This document shows, one piece after another, positions 44,201-51,661 of a stretch of 64,000 nucleotides of DNA (positions within the stretch are counted from its first letter, which is position 1; each line of letters opens with the position of its first letter). This stretch comes from Streptosporangiaceae bacterium NEAU-GS5. GTDB taxonomy: Bacteria; Actinomycetota; Actinomycetes; Streptosporangiales; Streptosporangiaceae. A model generated the notes under the pieces. It saw only the letters and a list, made by a program, of their open reading frames with translations. It did not search any database and was not told the DNA's origin. The DNA is taken from positions 1 to 64,000 of the forward strand of contig JAGFNW010000004.1 of the NCBI GenBank assembly GCA_017592665.1, written 5' to 3'. Made by a program: the position numbers and the translations under genes.

Positions 44201-44708
44201 GGCGCGGGCCATTCTGGACTCCTTCGCCGCCGACGGCTTCGCGGGCCTGCCCCGCGACTGGCTCTGGCTGTCGGCGGCCGGGCATCTCGCCGACTGCTGC
44301 GCCGACCTCGCCTTCCTCGGCGTTCCGGCGCCGGAGGCGGCGGAAGGGCTCTATCGGCTGCTGGAGCCGTACGCCGCGCGGTTCGTCGTGCTCGCGCACG
44401 GCGTCCTGAACGGCGGCGCGGCCGCACGGCAGCTCGGCGGCCTCGCGGCCGCGCTCGGCCACTACGACGAGGCGATCCGGCACTTCGAGTCGGCGACCGC
44501 CGGCAACCAGGCCCGCGGCGCGGTCCCGTGGGCGGCGCGGGCCCAGCTCGGGCACGCCGACGCGCTGCTGCGCCGTGGCCGGCCCGGCGACCTCGATCTT
44601 GCGGCCTCGCTCGTACGGCAGGCCGACGCGGCCATCGCCGCCGTCGGCGCCGAGGGACTCGCGTGGCGCTCGCGTCTGCTGGGGCAGCGGATGACCGGTG
44701 TCACGTGA
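41202..44708 (+). CDS. Large SARP/AfsR-type regulator (BTAD-AAA-TPR)
   Basis: 1168 aa, GTG start. An OmpR-like winged helix (about 1-90; YRTLGPLDVARPGSG, VSRLRRAL) and a BTAD domain (about 95-245; EYDVDRFERLV, LYRSGRQADALGAYQ) make the SARP core. An AAA_16 ATPase (about 275-620) has Walker A SGEAGIGKSRLV (about 306) and Walker B LVLILEDLH. The rest is TPR-like helical repeats. It activates transcription at direct repeats; such sites lie in its own upstream region. The RiPP genes follow 55 bases later on the same strand, so it is probably their pathway regulator. Confidence 0.9.
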   Translation: MDYRTLGPLDVARPGSGPVKIEGAKTRALLVLLLLSRNSLVPVDRIADQLWSGTPPPSAAATIHAYVSRLRRALAGPGGPQQSPLVTRKPGYLLQVASGEYDVDRFERLVRLAADASPEEAAALLGEALALWRGPALAEFAHLSFAGLEAARLDELRLVAIERHAEAELARSRHGELVGGLERLVAENPLRESLTGLLMIALYRSGRQADALGAYQAAYRRLAEEIGVLPGPRLRALEAAILNHDPSLDPPVAASAPASTPRAPLPAGLVRLRDQSPLIGREAELRLLARAWSRLGPAGCRLLAVSGEAGIGKSRLVAELAGTLHEEGAAVLWGRALEPQLVPYQPFVEALGDHLAARGPKQTADLAKTAGRALSWLLPDLADAPGTAEPAEPGARRYLMFEAVAAVLAELAEAAGLVLILEDLHLADPSVLSMVEHVVRRARRGPMAVVVTLDDALADASESAESLPKLLARLGRDGLLERVALAGLAEGEVAALMAWAGGGQLRPARSVVRAVHERTQGNPLFVEELVRDGDVSEALPARIRDLVSVRLARLDPDLLEVLQAASLLGAEFEADVLASLLGRPAGTVGAALDRAVSARLVDDLTREPRRLRFVQQVVHDAARASMPEPRVTELRRRLVDSLAGMSDRADYYAVLAHHFRLSSYEDAHRSLAYSQRAGDYALERLGFAEAVRHYQSGLDTLASLSGGDLRRERCELLLGLGTAQRALYQRLATQEAFQAAAKLAIDLADPRLLVRAAWGLLTTSEFSATSPAVVEVFRQGLAALEPGDTPARVALTTGLGRALPPGPEAVASGRTAIEMARRLGDPEAILFAVGGGVLTIWAPDNLEERIALSSEAIATGHEQGWVELAHEARVWRSACAEELGEQAAAEADLAAVRQWAQDSRQPFFLAITDMRDAARALCEGRYAEAEKLANAAVEGSDAGPDFQAGWAAQIFGLRRDQGRLAELDALLTDLVADSSRVPGWLTARAVADVELARLDSARAILDSFAADGFAGLPRDWLWLSAAGHLADCCADLAFLGVPAPEAAEGLYRLLEPYAARFVVLAHGVLNGGAAARQLGGLAAALGHYDEAIRHFESATAGNQARGAVPWAARAQLGHADALLRRGRPGDLDLAASLVRQADAAIAAVGAEGLAWRSRLLGQRMTGVT

Positions 44709-44763
44709 TGGAACGCCCCAGGTATCGAGCGTGCATCGGGCACGCCGACCAGGGGAGGAAACC

Positions 44764-44910
44764 ATGAGCACCGGATACAGCATCGAGATCAAGGACCTCG
44801 ACGTCGAGGGCGCGGAGCTGTCCGACGACGAACTGCTCGCCGTACGGGGCGGCATCTTCGGTCAGAACGCGAGCACCTGCAACCGCTGCACCGACAACGA
44901 CATGGACTGA
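44764..44910 (+). CDS. RiPP precursor peptide with double-Gly leader
   Basis: 48 aa with a strong ribosome binding site (aggggagg). Residues 1-30 form an acidic leader ending ELSDDELLAVRGG, the LS-x(n)-EL-x(n)-GG signature recognised by C39 peptidases. The predicted core, residues 31-48, is IFGQNASTCNRCTDNDMD: three hydroxyl residues (S37, T38, T43), three Asp (D44, D46, D48) and C39-x-x-C42. The ATP-grasp ligase just downstream suggests ester or amide cross-links from Ser/Thr to Asp carboxylates, as in graspetides; the two Cys could make a disulfide or thioester. The final structure is not predictable from sequence. Confidence 0.85.
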   Translation: MSTGYSIEIKDLDVEGAELSDDELLAVRGGIFGQNASTCNRCTDNDMD

Positions 44911-44928
44911 ACGAAGGTTTAGTCGATT

Positions 44929-44959
44929 CCGGTGCGGGCGCAGCGGGGCCCCGCACCGG
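44929..44959 (+). terminator. Hairpin between precursor and modification genes
   Basis: Perfect 10-bp arms (44929-44938 CCGGTGCGGG, 44950-44959 CCCGCACCGG) with an 11-base loop, 19 bases after the precursor stop. There is no U-tract. It probably acts as an attenuator or 3' stabiliser so that precursor mRNA exceeds enzyme mRNA, a common RiPP feature. Confidence 0.65.
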
Positions 44960-44980
44960 CTTCGCCGCGGAGAGGGAGCA

Positions 44981-45961
44981 ATGATCTTAGTGTTGAGCGG
45001 CGAGGCCGACGCGCACGCCGACACCGTCGAGGAGGAGCTGCGGCGGCTCGACGTGCCGGTGGCCCGGTTCGACCCGGCGCGTTATCCGGCAGAAGCCGGC
45101 CTGTCCGTCCGCATCGACGCCGCGGGCCAGGTCGGCGGTGTCCTGCGCGATGGGGACCAGACGATCGCACTGGACGCCATCGATGCCGTGTGGCTGCGCC
45201 GGCCCGGCTATCCACGCGTTCCCGAGGCCCTGAGCGGCACGCCGGTGGGCACGGCCGCGCAGGTCGAGGCGTACGCGTGCCTGGCCGACCTGTGGGAGCT
45301 GCTCGACGTCGCGTTCGTGCCGGCCACGCCGGCGGCGGTCGCGCTCGCCGCGCACAAGATGCGCCAGCTCACCCTGGCCGGACGCCTCGGCTTCGAGGTC
45401 CCGGGCACGCTGGTGACCAACGACCCGGACGCCTTTCTCGACCACTACGCGGACACCTCCGGACGGATGATCACCAAACGGGCCGTCCCGAGCCAGCGCC
45501 TGCAGACCGTCGAAGGCGACCAGACCGCGCGCCACACGATCCCGGTCCGCCCCCGTGACCTCGCCGACGTCGAGTCCGTACGGCTCGGCCCGATCCTCAC
45601 CCAGCCGATGATCGACAAGCGGTTCGAGATACGGGTGACGGTCGTCGGCGACGAGGTGTTCAGCGCGGCCATTCACTCGCAGGAGACCCACCACACCCGG
45701 GTGGACTTCCGGCACTACGACGACGCGCACACCCCGATCACCCGCTATCGCCTGCCTGACGTGCTGCGCGAGCGCTGCGTGGAGATCACCCGCGCGCTCG
45801 GCCTGCGTTACTCGGCGATCGACCTGATCGTCACCCCGGACGGCCGCACCGTGTTCCTCGAGCTCAATCCAAACGGCCAGTATCTGTGGATCGAATATGC
45901 CACCGGCCTTCCGATCACCCGTGCGCTCGCCGCGCTGCTCGCCGGGAAGGGCGCGTCATGA
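44981..45961 (+). CDS. ATP-grasp ribosomal-peptide maturase (MvdD-like)
   Basis: 326 aa with GAGGGAG upstream. An N-terminal pre-ATP-grasp domain (about 1-110) precedes the ATP-grasp fold, with RMITKRAVPS (nucleotide Lys), GPILTQPMIDKRFEIRVTVV, and YSAIDLIVTPDGRTVFLELN-PNGQYLWIE with the Mg-binding Asp, Glu and Asn. This is the signature of graspetide/microviridin-type ligases that join side chains of the precursor core by ATP-dependent acyl phosphorylation. The substrate is the 48-aa peptide. The stop overlaps the next ATG by 4 bases. Confidence 0.92.
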   Translation: MILVLSGEADAHADTVEEELRRLDVPVARFDPARYPAEAGLSVRIDAAGQVGGVLRDGDQTIALDAIDAVWLRRPGYPRVPEALSGTPVGTAAQVEAYACLADLWELLDVAFVPATPAAVALAAHKMRQLTLAGRLGFEVPGTLVTNDPDAFLDHYADTSGRMITKRAVPSQRLQTVEGDQTARHTIPVRPRDLADVESVRLGPILTQPMIDKRFEIRVTVVGDEVFSAAIHSQETHHTRVDFRHYDDAHTPITRYRLPDVLRERCVEITRALGLRYSAIDLIVTPDGRTVFLELNPNGQYLWIEYATGLPITRALAALLAGKGAS

Positions 45962-47220
45962 CCGAGCTGAATGAGCTGAACGCGGTGGTGTCGGCTGCCA
46001 CGCGCATTCTGACCGACCTCGGGGAGAACCGCGTGACGCGGGCCGACGCCGAGCGCGAACTGGCCGCCGTGGCGGCGGAACAAGGGCTGCGGGTCCGGCT
46101 GGTCGAGCACGAAGAGGCTTACGACGGCTCGGTCCACCGCGACCTGATCATCCGCGGGCCGGGGCGGCCGGCCGTGTCGCTGTCGGTGTCCTGCGGGCCG
46201 GGGCTGCCATGGGCGCTCCGCGGCGTGCCGACGCCACGCGAGTACGACCTTCTCGAGGTCAACGGCCAGGTCATCGCCGTCGACGAGGCGCTGTCCTGCC
46301 TCGACGCGCTCTTCGACGACGTACGGCTGATGCGTGGCGTCGTCGACGCCGCCCTGGTCGCCCAGGCGCTCGACGAGTTCGGGCTGGAGGTGACGCAGGA
46401 GGAGCTGCAGGGGGCCGCCGACGCCTACCGCCGGGCCAAGGGCCTCTACACGGCCGAGGCCACCACCGCGTGGATGCGTGACCACGGGTTCACTCCCGCG
46501 CTGCTGGCCAAGCACGTCGATCAGCTCGCCGCGGTCGCACTGCTGCGCCGCCACGTGGTGGGCGACGAGGTGGCGGGGTGGTTCGCCCGGCGCGGCGCCG
46601 AATACGAGGTCGTGGTCGCGGCGTGGGCGACAGGCGGCGCGGAGGTCGCCGACCGGCTCCGCGCGCATCCCCTGGCCGCCGTCGCGGCCGTCTGGCGTAC
46701 CGGTGACGAGGCCGGTCTGCAGCAGTGGCGCGCCGGAGAGCTCCCTGCCGGGTTCGCCGCGCTGGCCACGGCGTCGCCCGGCGAGGTGGTCCAGGTCGAG
46801 TACGGCGAGGCGACGGCGTACGCGGTCGTCGTCGACCGACGGCCGGCCGAACAGGACGCGCGGACGACGGCCATGATCGAGCGCCGGCTCTTCGACGACT
46901 GGCTCGCCGGGCGGCGCGCGGCCGCGCGGGTCACGTGGTTCTGGGGAGACCGCCGCCGCACCGACCGCGCCACCAGCGCGGAGGCCACCGCCGCCAGCGC
47001 CACCAGCGCCACCAGCGTGGACGCGGACGCCACCGCCCACACGGACGCCACCAGCGTGGACGCGGACGCCACCGCCCACACGGACGCCACCACCGCCACC
47101 ACCGCCACCGCCAACGCCAACGCAGACGCGGACGCGGACGCCGACACGGGTGGCGGCGCCGATGCCGGCGCCGTGACCACCACCGAGACCACCGCCGATG
47201 CTTTGGGCGTGATGCTCTAG
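45958..47220 (+). CDS. PpiC-related peptide maturation system protein
   Basis: 420 aa, coupled to the ligase by ATGA. Residues 1-115 form an N-terminal domain. About 120-290 follow the SurA/PpiC (parvulin-type prolyl isomerase) layout: DAALVAQALDEFGLEVTQEE, GLYTAEATTAWMRDHGFTPA, AVALLRRHVVGDEVAGWFAR, then a short degenerate parvulin-like region ending AYAVVVDRRPAEQDA. This matches the family labelled 'putative peptide maturation system protein'. The last ~80 residues are an Ala/Thr/Asp low-complexity tail containing a perfect 13-aa duplication. It may chaperone the precursor to the ligase or exporter. Confidence 0.8.
   Translation: MTELNELNAVVSAATRILTDLGENRVTRADAERELAAVAAEQGLRVRLVEHEEAYDGSVHRDLIIRGPGRPAVSLSVSCGPGLPWALRGVPTPREYDLLEVNGQVIAVDEALSCLDALFDDVRLMRGVVDAALVAQALDEFGLEVTQEELQGAADAYRRAKGLYTAEATTAWMRDHGFTPALLAKHVDQLAAVALLRRHVVGDEVAGWFARRGAEYEVVVAAWATGGAEVADRLRAHPLAAVAAVWRTGDEAGLQQWRAGELPAGFAALATASPGEVVQVEYGEATAYAVVVDRRPAEQDARTTAMIERRLFDDWLAGRRAAARVTWFWGDRRRTDRATSAEATAASATSATSVDADATAHTDATSVDADATAHTDATTATTATANANADADADADTGGGADAGAVTTTETTADALGVML
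47011..47088 (+). repeat. Perfect 39-bp tandem duplication inside the PpiC-related gene
   Basis: 47011-47049 and 47050-47088 are identical and encode TSVDADATAHTDA twice. Being a multiple of three, copy-number change keeps the frame. Confidence 0.9.
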
Positions 47221-49401
47221 ATGTGGACCCGTAGCCGCGGGCCGGGCCAGGTCCCGGCCGTTCTCCAATCGACCCGTTTCGACTGCGGCCCCGCCTGCCT
47301 CGCCGCGGTCCTCGCGGCGTTCGGACGTCCCGTGCCCGTCGCCGACATCCGTGCGGTCCTCGATCCCGGCCGCGACGGCATCAGCGCGCTCGTCCTCCGC
47401 GACGAGGCACGCCGCCACGGCCTGGATTCGCGTGGCCGCAGGGTCGAACCCGGCGTCCAGGCTCTCGCCCGGCTTCCGCTCCCGTTCATCGCGCACTGGG
47501 AAGGCGACCACTACGTCGTGGTCACGCGTGTGAGCCGCCGCGGCGTCGACGTGATGGACCCCGCTGTAGGGCACCGGCGGCTCACCGCCGCCGAATACCT
47601 GCGCGGCGCCACCGGCGTCGTCCTGACCTTCCGCCTGGCGGCCGACGCGCCGGCTCCGGCCGCCGCTCCCCGTTCCATTCCCTCGGCGCTGCGGTCGATC
47701 GTCGGACCGGCCGTGCTCGAGAACCGGGCCATGCTGGTGCTGCTCGGCCTGACCTCGCTGCTCCTGCTCGCGGTCGGGCTCACCGTCCCGATCTGGACGG
47801 CGCGTGCGGTCGACGCCTTCATGTCCCCCGGCGGTGGCACGCGCACGCTCGCGGGCCTCGTGGCGCCCGTGATCGGCGTCTTCGCCGCCGCTGGAGCGCT
47901 CGAACTGGCACGCGGGGTCGCCGCGGCCGCGCTGCAGCGCCGCCTCGGCGGACGCCTGAACACCGCCTTCGTCGAACGCTTCCTCGGCGCGCCCCTGCAG
48001 TTCGTCGAGAAACGGGGACCCGGCGAGCTGGTGTCCCGGATCATGGCCGCCGACGTGCTGCGCGACGCGCTCGGGACCCGGCTCGTGGGGGCGCTGCTCG
48101 ACGTCGTCGTCGGAGCCGTCTACCTCGTCGTCGTGACGATCGCGGCGCCCGTGCTGGGAGGGGTGACGCTGGCGCTCGGCGCGAGTCAGCTGGTCGTGCT
48201 CGGCGCGCTCGCCGTACGCGGGCGGCGGCTGCGTCGCGAGGAACTGCTGGCCGACTCGCGCTCCAACGGCTGGCTCATCGAGGTGGCCAACAGCCTGGCC
48301 TGGGTCAAGGGAGCCGGCGCCGAACGCGTGGTCGGGGCGAAGGCGGCCCTGCTGCACGGCCGGCGACTGGTCGCGATGCACCGGGCCGCGCGCAACGGCG
48401 CCGCCGCGGAGGCGGCCGCCTCGGCGCTGCGGGTCGGCGGGCCGCTCGTCCTTCTGGTGGCGGCCACGTCGACGGTCTCCGCCGGAACCCCCGGCCACGT
48501 CGTGGCGCTGGCCGCGCTCGCCGCGGCCGCCATGATCCCCATCGGCGGGATGGCCACCCATCTGCGCGAGCTGTACGAAATCGGATCCGTGCTCGACCAC
48601 CTGCAGGATCTCGCCGACGCCCCGGCCGAGTCGCCGCCCGGCAGAGATCCGGTCAGACGGCTGCGCGGCGAGATCACCGTGCTCAGGCTCGGCTTCCGGT
48701 TCACCCGCCGCGATCCGTGGACCGTGAAGGACCTGTCGCTGCACATCCCGACCGGAACCAAGATCGCCATCGTCGGGCCGTCGGGGTCGGGCAAGAGCAC
48801 GCTGGCCAAGCTGCTGGTCGGTCTCTACCCGCCGACGTCCGGAAGCGTGACGGTCGACGGAATCGACATCAGCACGCTGGACCTGCCGTCGATGCGCCGG
48901 CTCATGGGCGTGGTCTGGCAGGATCCGCTGCTGTTCTCGGGCACGATCCGCGAGAACATCACGCTCCGCGTCCCCGGCGCCTCGCCTGACGAGGTGCGGG
49001 ACGCGGCCCGCCTGGCCGGCATCGAGGACGACATCAAGGGCATGCCGATGGGCTACGACACCATCCTGGGGCCTTCCGGCGAGGGCCTGTCCGGCGGCCA
49101 GCGGCAGCGTCTGGCGCTGGCGCGCGCCCTGGTCGGGCGGCCGGCGATCCTCGTGCTCGACGAGGCCACCTCCCATCTGGACACCCCGACGGAGGCGCTC
49201 ATCGAACGCAACCTCCGCGCGACCGGCGTCACCCGCATCGTGATCGCCCATCGCCTGTCCACCGTCCAGGACTCCGACCTCATCCTGGTGATGACCGGGG
49301 GCCGCGTGATCGAATGGGGCACGCATCACGAACTGATCGGCCGCGCGGGAGAGTACGCCCGCATGGTCGACGCGCAACAGGTCACCTCTTCGTACTCGTG
49401 A
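47221..49401 (+). CDS. Peptidase-containing ABC exporter (C39 family)
   Basis: 726 aa; the ATG follows the previous stop with no gap. The C39 peptidase (about 1-140) shows the oxyanion Gln and nucleophile Cys in VLQSTRFDCGPACLAAVL, His in HWEGDHYVVV and Asp in VMDPAVGHR. An ABC transmembrane domain (about 165-450) follows, then an ATPase with Walker A GPSGSGKST, signature LSGGQRQRLALARAL, Walker B ILVLDEAT and H-loop IVIAHRLS. It cleaves the precursor after Gly29-Gly30 and exports the modified core. It is the last gene of the RiPP operon. Confidence 0.95.
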   Translation: MWTRSRGPGQVPAVLQSTRFDCGPACLAAVLAAFGRPVPVADIRAVLDPGRDGISALVLRDEARRHGLDSRGRRVEPGVQALARLPLPFIAHWEGDHYVVVTRVSRRGVDVMDPAVGHRRLTAAEYLRGATGVVLTFRLAADAPAPAAAPRSIPSALRSIVGPAVLENRAMLVLLGLTSLLLLAVGLTVPIWTARAVDAFMSPGGGTRTLAGLVAPVIGVFAAAGALELARGVAAAALQRRLGGRLNTAFVERFLGAPLQFVEKRGPGELVSRIMAADVLRDALGTRLVGALLDVVVGAVYLVVVTIAAPVLGGVTLALGASQLVVLGALAVRGRRLRREELLADSRSNGWLIEVANSLAWVKGAGAERVVGAKAALLHGRRLVAMHRAARNGAAAEAAASALRVGGPLVLLVAATSTVSAGTPGHVVALAALAAAAMIPIGGMATHLRELYEIGSVLDHLQDLADAPAESPPGRDPVRRLRGEITVLRLGFRFTRRDPWTVKDLSLHIPTGTKIAIVGPSGSGKSTLAKLLVGLYPPTSGSVTVDGIDISTLDLPSMRRLMGVVWQDPLLFSGTIRENITLRVPGASPDEVRDAARLAGIEDDIKGMPMGYDTILGPSGEGLSGGQRQRLALARALVGRPAILVLDEATSHLDTPTEALIERNLRATGVTRIVIAHRLSTVQDSDLILVMTGGRVIEWGTHHELIGRAGEYARMVDAQQVTSSYS

Positions 49402-49467
49402 CAGACGACACCATCGCGATGCGGCGACCCGCGTAGCCGGGCGTGGGGCCAGGAAGAGGCGACACAC

Positions 49468-50190
49468 GTGCTGAGTTTCGACGACCACTGCGCCGAGATC
49501 GTCGCGCAGACCACCGCGATGGCCAAGCTCATCGAGGGGGCCGATCTCGCGACCGCCGTGCCCACGTGCCCCAGGTGGAATCTGGACAAGCTCACCCGGC
49601 ATGTGGGCGGCGCGCACCGATGGGCGACCGCCCTGGTCGAGACGCGCGCGCCGGGGTTCGTCGCACCCGAGCGGGCCGTCACCGACGACCACGTGGCCTA
49701 TCTACGGGACGGCGCCGACCGTCTCGTCGCCGCGCTGCGGGAAAGCGGCCCGGCCGCTCCCATGTGGACGTGGACCGACGACCGCACGGCCGGATACTGG
49801 GCGCGCCGCATGATGAACGAGACGCTCGTGCATCGGGCCGACGCGGCGCTGGCCCTCGGGCAGGAGTTCACCGCTGCTCCCGAGCTCGCGGCCGACGCCA
49901 TCGCCGAGTGGCTCGACCTCGCGTCCGTCCTGCTCGCGGGCAACCAGGCGCTGCGCGGTTCCGGCCAGACGATCGGCTTCCGCACGACATCCGGCCCGGC
50001 CGGGTGGACCGTCCGGCGAGGGCCGGACGGCGTCGAGCTCCTCAGCGAACCGGTCCCCGCCGACGCCACCCTGACCGGCCCGGCCACCACGCTCCTGCTG
50101 GTCCTCACCCGGCGCCTGCCGTCCTCCCACGTGGAGGTGTCCGGCGACGCCGGCCTCGCCGCCCACTGGCTGGACAACGCCTCGTTCTGA
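49468..50190 (+). CDS. Maleylpyruvate isomerase family mycothiol-dependent enzyme
   Basis: 240 aa, GTG with aggaagag upstream. A DinB-like/MDMPI N-terminal four-helix bundle has metal-ligand motifs KLTRHVGGAHRW and NETLVHRADAAL. A C-terminal SCP2-like domain (about 170-240) carries the LTGPATTLLLVLTRRLP motif typical of the TIGR03086-like group. Such proteins use mycothiol, the actinobacterial thiol, in transferase or isomerase reactions. The substrate is unknown. A short hairpin overlaps its stop. Confidence 0.88.
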   Translation: MLSFDDHCAEIVAQTTAMAKLIEGADLATAVPTCPRWNLDKLTRHVGGAHRWATALVETRAPGFVAPERAVTDDHVAYLRDGADRLVAALRESGPAAPMWTWTDDRTAGYWARRMMNETLVHRADAALALGQEFTAAPELAADAIAEWLDLASVLLAGNQALRGSGQTIGFRTTSGPAGWTVRRGPDGVELLSEPVPADATLTGPATTLLLVLTRRLPSSHVEVSGDAGLAAHWLDNASF

Positions 50191-50208
50191 GCCATCCGCC
50201 AGATGGCT
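50190..50208 (+). terminator. Short hairpin at the end of the mycothiol-enzyme gene
   Basis: AGCCATC (50190-50196) pairs with GATGGCT (50202-50208) around a 5-base loop. A near-palindrome TGAAAGCTTCA (50208-50218) follows, reminiscent of sugar-repressor sites upstream of the next esterase gene. Confidence 0.4.
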
Positions 50209-50326
50209 GAAAGCTTCAATCGTCGCGCCTGGTGAGAGGCCCGGGCTGGAGAAGGGTGTTTGCGATGTCACGAGTGTCCGCCTAACTTCACGACGGGACC
50301 TTCGCCTGGTCAGAGGGAGCCGTCCG

Positions 50327-51661
50327 ATGATGAGAACGAGACGCGTCCTGCGCTGCCTCACGGCCGGGCTGATGCTGGGAGCGAGCCTGGTGCTGGGCAC
50401 GGGCGTCGCTGGAGCGGAGTCGAACGGCGGCGTGCGGGTCATGCCGCTCGGCGACTCGATCACCGACGGCTTCACCGTGGCGGGCGGTTACCGGATCGAC
50501 CTGTGGCAGAAGCTGGTGACCGGCGGCTTCACCGTCGACTTCGTCGGCTCGCTGTTCAACGGGCCGGCCGCCCTCGGCGACCACGACCACGAAGGCCACT
50601 CGGGCTGGCGGATCGACCAGATCGACGCCAACATCGTGAACTGGCTGCGCACCTTCACGCCGCGGACGATCCTGCTGCACATCGGCACCAACGACATGAT
50701 CCAGAACCCGTCCGGCGCGCCGGCCAGGCTCGGCACCCTGCTCGACCACATCACCAGCACGGCTCCAGACGCCGAGGTCTTCGTGGCGACGATCATCCCG
50801 CTGTCCGGCTCCGACGCGAACGTGCGCGCCTTCAACTCGGCCATCCCCGGACTCGTGCAGACCCGGGCCGCCGCCGGCCGGCACATCCACCTGGTCGACA
50901 TGTTCAGCGCGCTGACCACCGCCGACCTGGCGGACGGGGTCCACCCCAACGCCGGCGGCTACAGCAAGATGGCCACGGTATGGTTCAACGCGCTCCGGTC
51001 GGTGCCCGGCGCCCTGACCCCGATCGGCACGGGCGGCGACACCACCGTGCCGAGCGCCCCGGCCAACCTCGCGGCCTCCGGCACCACCTCCACCAGCACC
51101 GGCCTGTCGTGGACCGCGTCCACCGACAACGTGGGCGTCACCGGCTACGACATCCTGCGCGCCACGGGCGCGACCGGCGGCACGTTCGCCCAGGTCGGCA
51201 CCTCGGCCACCACCTCGTTCACCAACACGGGCCTGACCGCGAACACCACCTACCGCTACCAGGTGAGGGCCCGCGACGCGGCCGGCAACCTGTCGGCCGT
51301 CTCCAACATCACCCAGGTCACCACCCAAACCGGAGGAACCACGCCGGGCGCGTGCACGGCCACGCCGACCGTGCAGAGCCAGTGGGGCACGGGGTACGTG
51401 ATCCAGCCCATGACCGTCACCAACACCAGCACCTCGACGATCAACAGCTGGACCGTGACCTTCACCCTCCCGGCCGGGCACACCCTGACCGGCTCCTGGA
51501 ACGTCACCGTCACCACCAGCGGGCAGACCATCACGGCCAAGAGCGTCAGTCACAACGGCACCCTCGCTCCCGGAGCCAGCACCACCAGCTTCGGCTTCCA
51601 GGCCGCCCGCCCCAACGGCAACACCTCCCTGCCGTCCGGCTACACCTGCGCCACCCCTTGA
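50327..51661 (+). CDS. Secreted SGNH esterase (CE3-like) with FnIII and CBM2
   Basis: 444 aa. Signal peptide 1-31. The catalytic SGNH domain (about 35-225) has MPLGDSITDG (nucleophile Ser), HIGTNDM (block III Asn) and DGVHPNAGGY (Asp/His). A fibronectin III domain (about 240-330) and a cellulose-binding CBM2 (about 343-444) follow. The layout is that of acetylxylan esterases acting on plant cell walls. It fits with the other secreted esterases in this window. Its last 22 bases overlap the opposite-strand aldo/keto reductase. Confidence 0.93.
   Translation: MMRTRRVLRCLTAGLMLGASLVLGTGVAGAESNGGVRVMPLGDSITDGFTVAGGYRIDLWQKLVTGGFTVDFVGSLFNGPAALGDHDHEGHSGWRIDQIDANIVNWLRTFTPRTILLHIGTNDMIQNPSGAPARLGTLLDHITSTAPDAEVFVATIIPLSGSDANVRAFNSAIPGLVQTRAAAGRHIHLVDMFSALTTADLADGVHPNAGGYSKMATVWFNALRSVPGALTPIGTGGDTTVPSAPANLAASGTTSTSTGLSWTASTDNVGVTGYDILRATGATGGTFAQVGTSATTSFTNTGLTANTTYRYQVRARDAAGNLSAVSNITQVTTQTGGTTPGACTATPTVQSQWGTGYVIQPMTVTNTSTSTINSWTVTFTLPAGHTLTGSWNVTVTTSGQTITAKSVSHNGTLAPGASTTSFGFQAARPNGNTSLPSGYTCATP

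Noticed and set aside
42714-44855. 713-aa minus-strand frame opposite the SARP gene
   Set aside because: Same antisense composition bias, no ribosome binding site or domain.
45808-49692. 1294-aa minus-strand frame across the RiPP genes
   Set aside because: His/Arg/Gly/Gln-rich composition and no domain; it is the antisense shadow of the ATP-grasp, PpiC-like and exporter genes.
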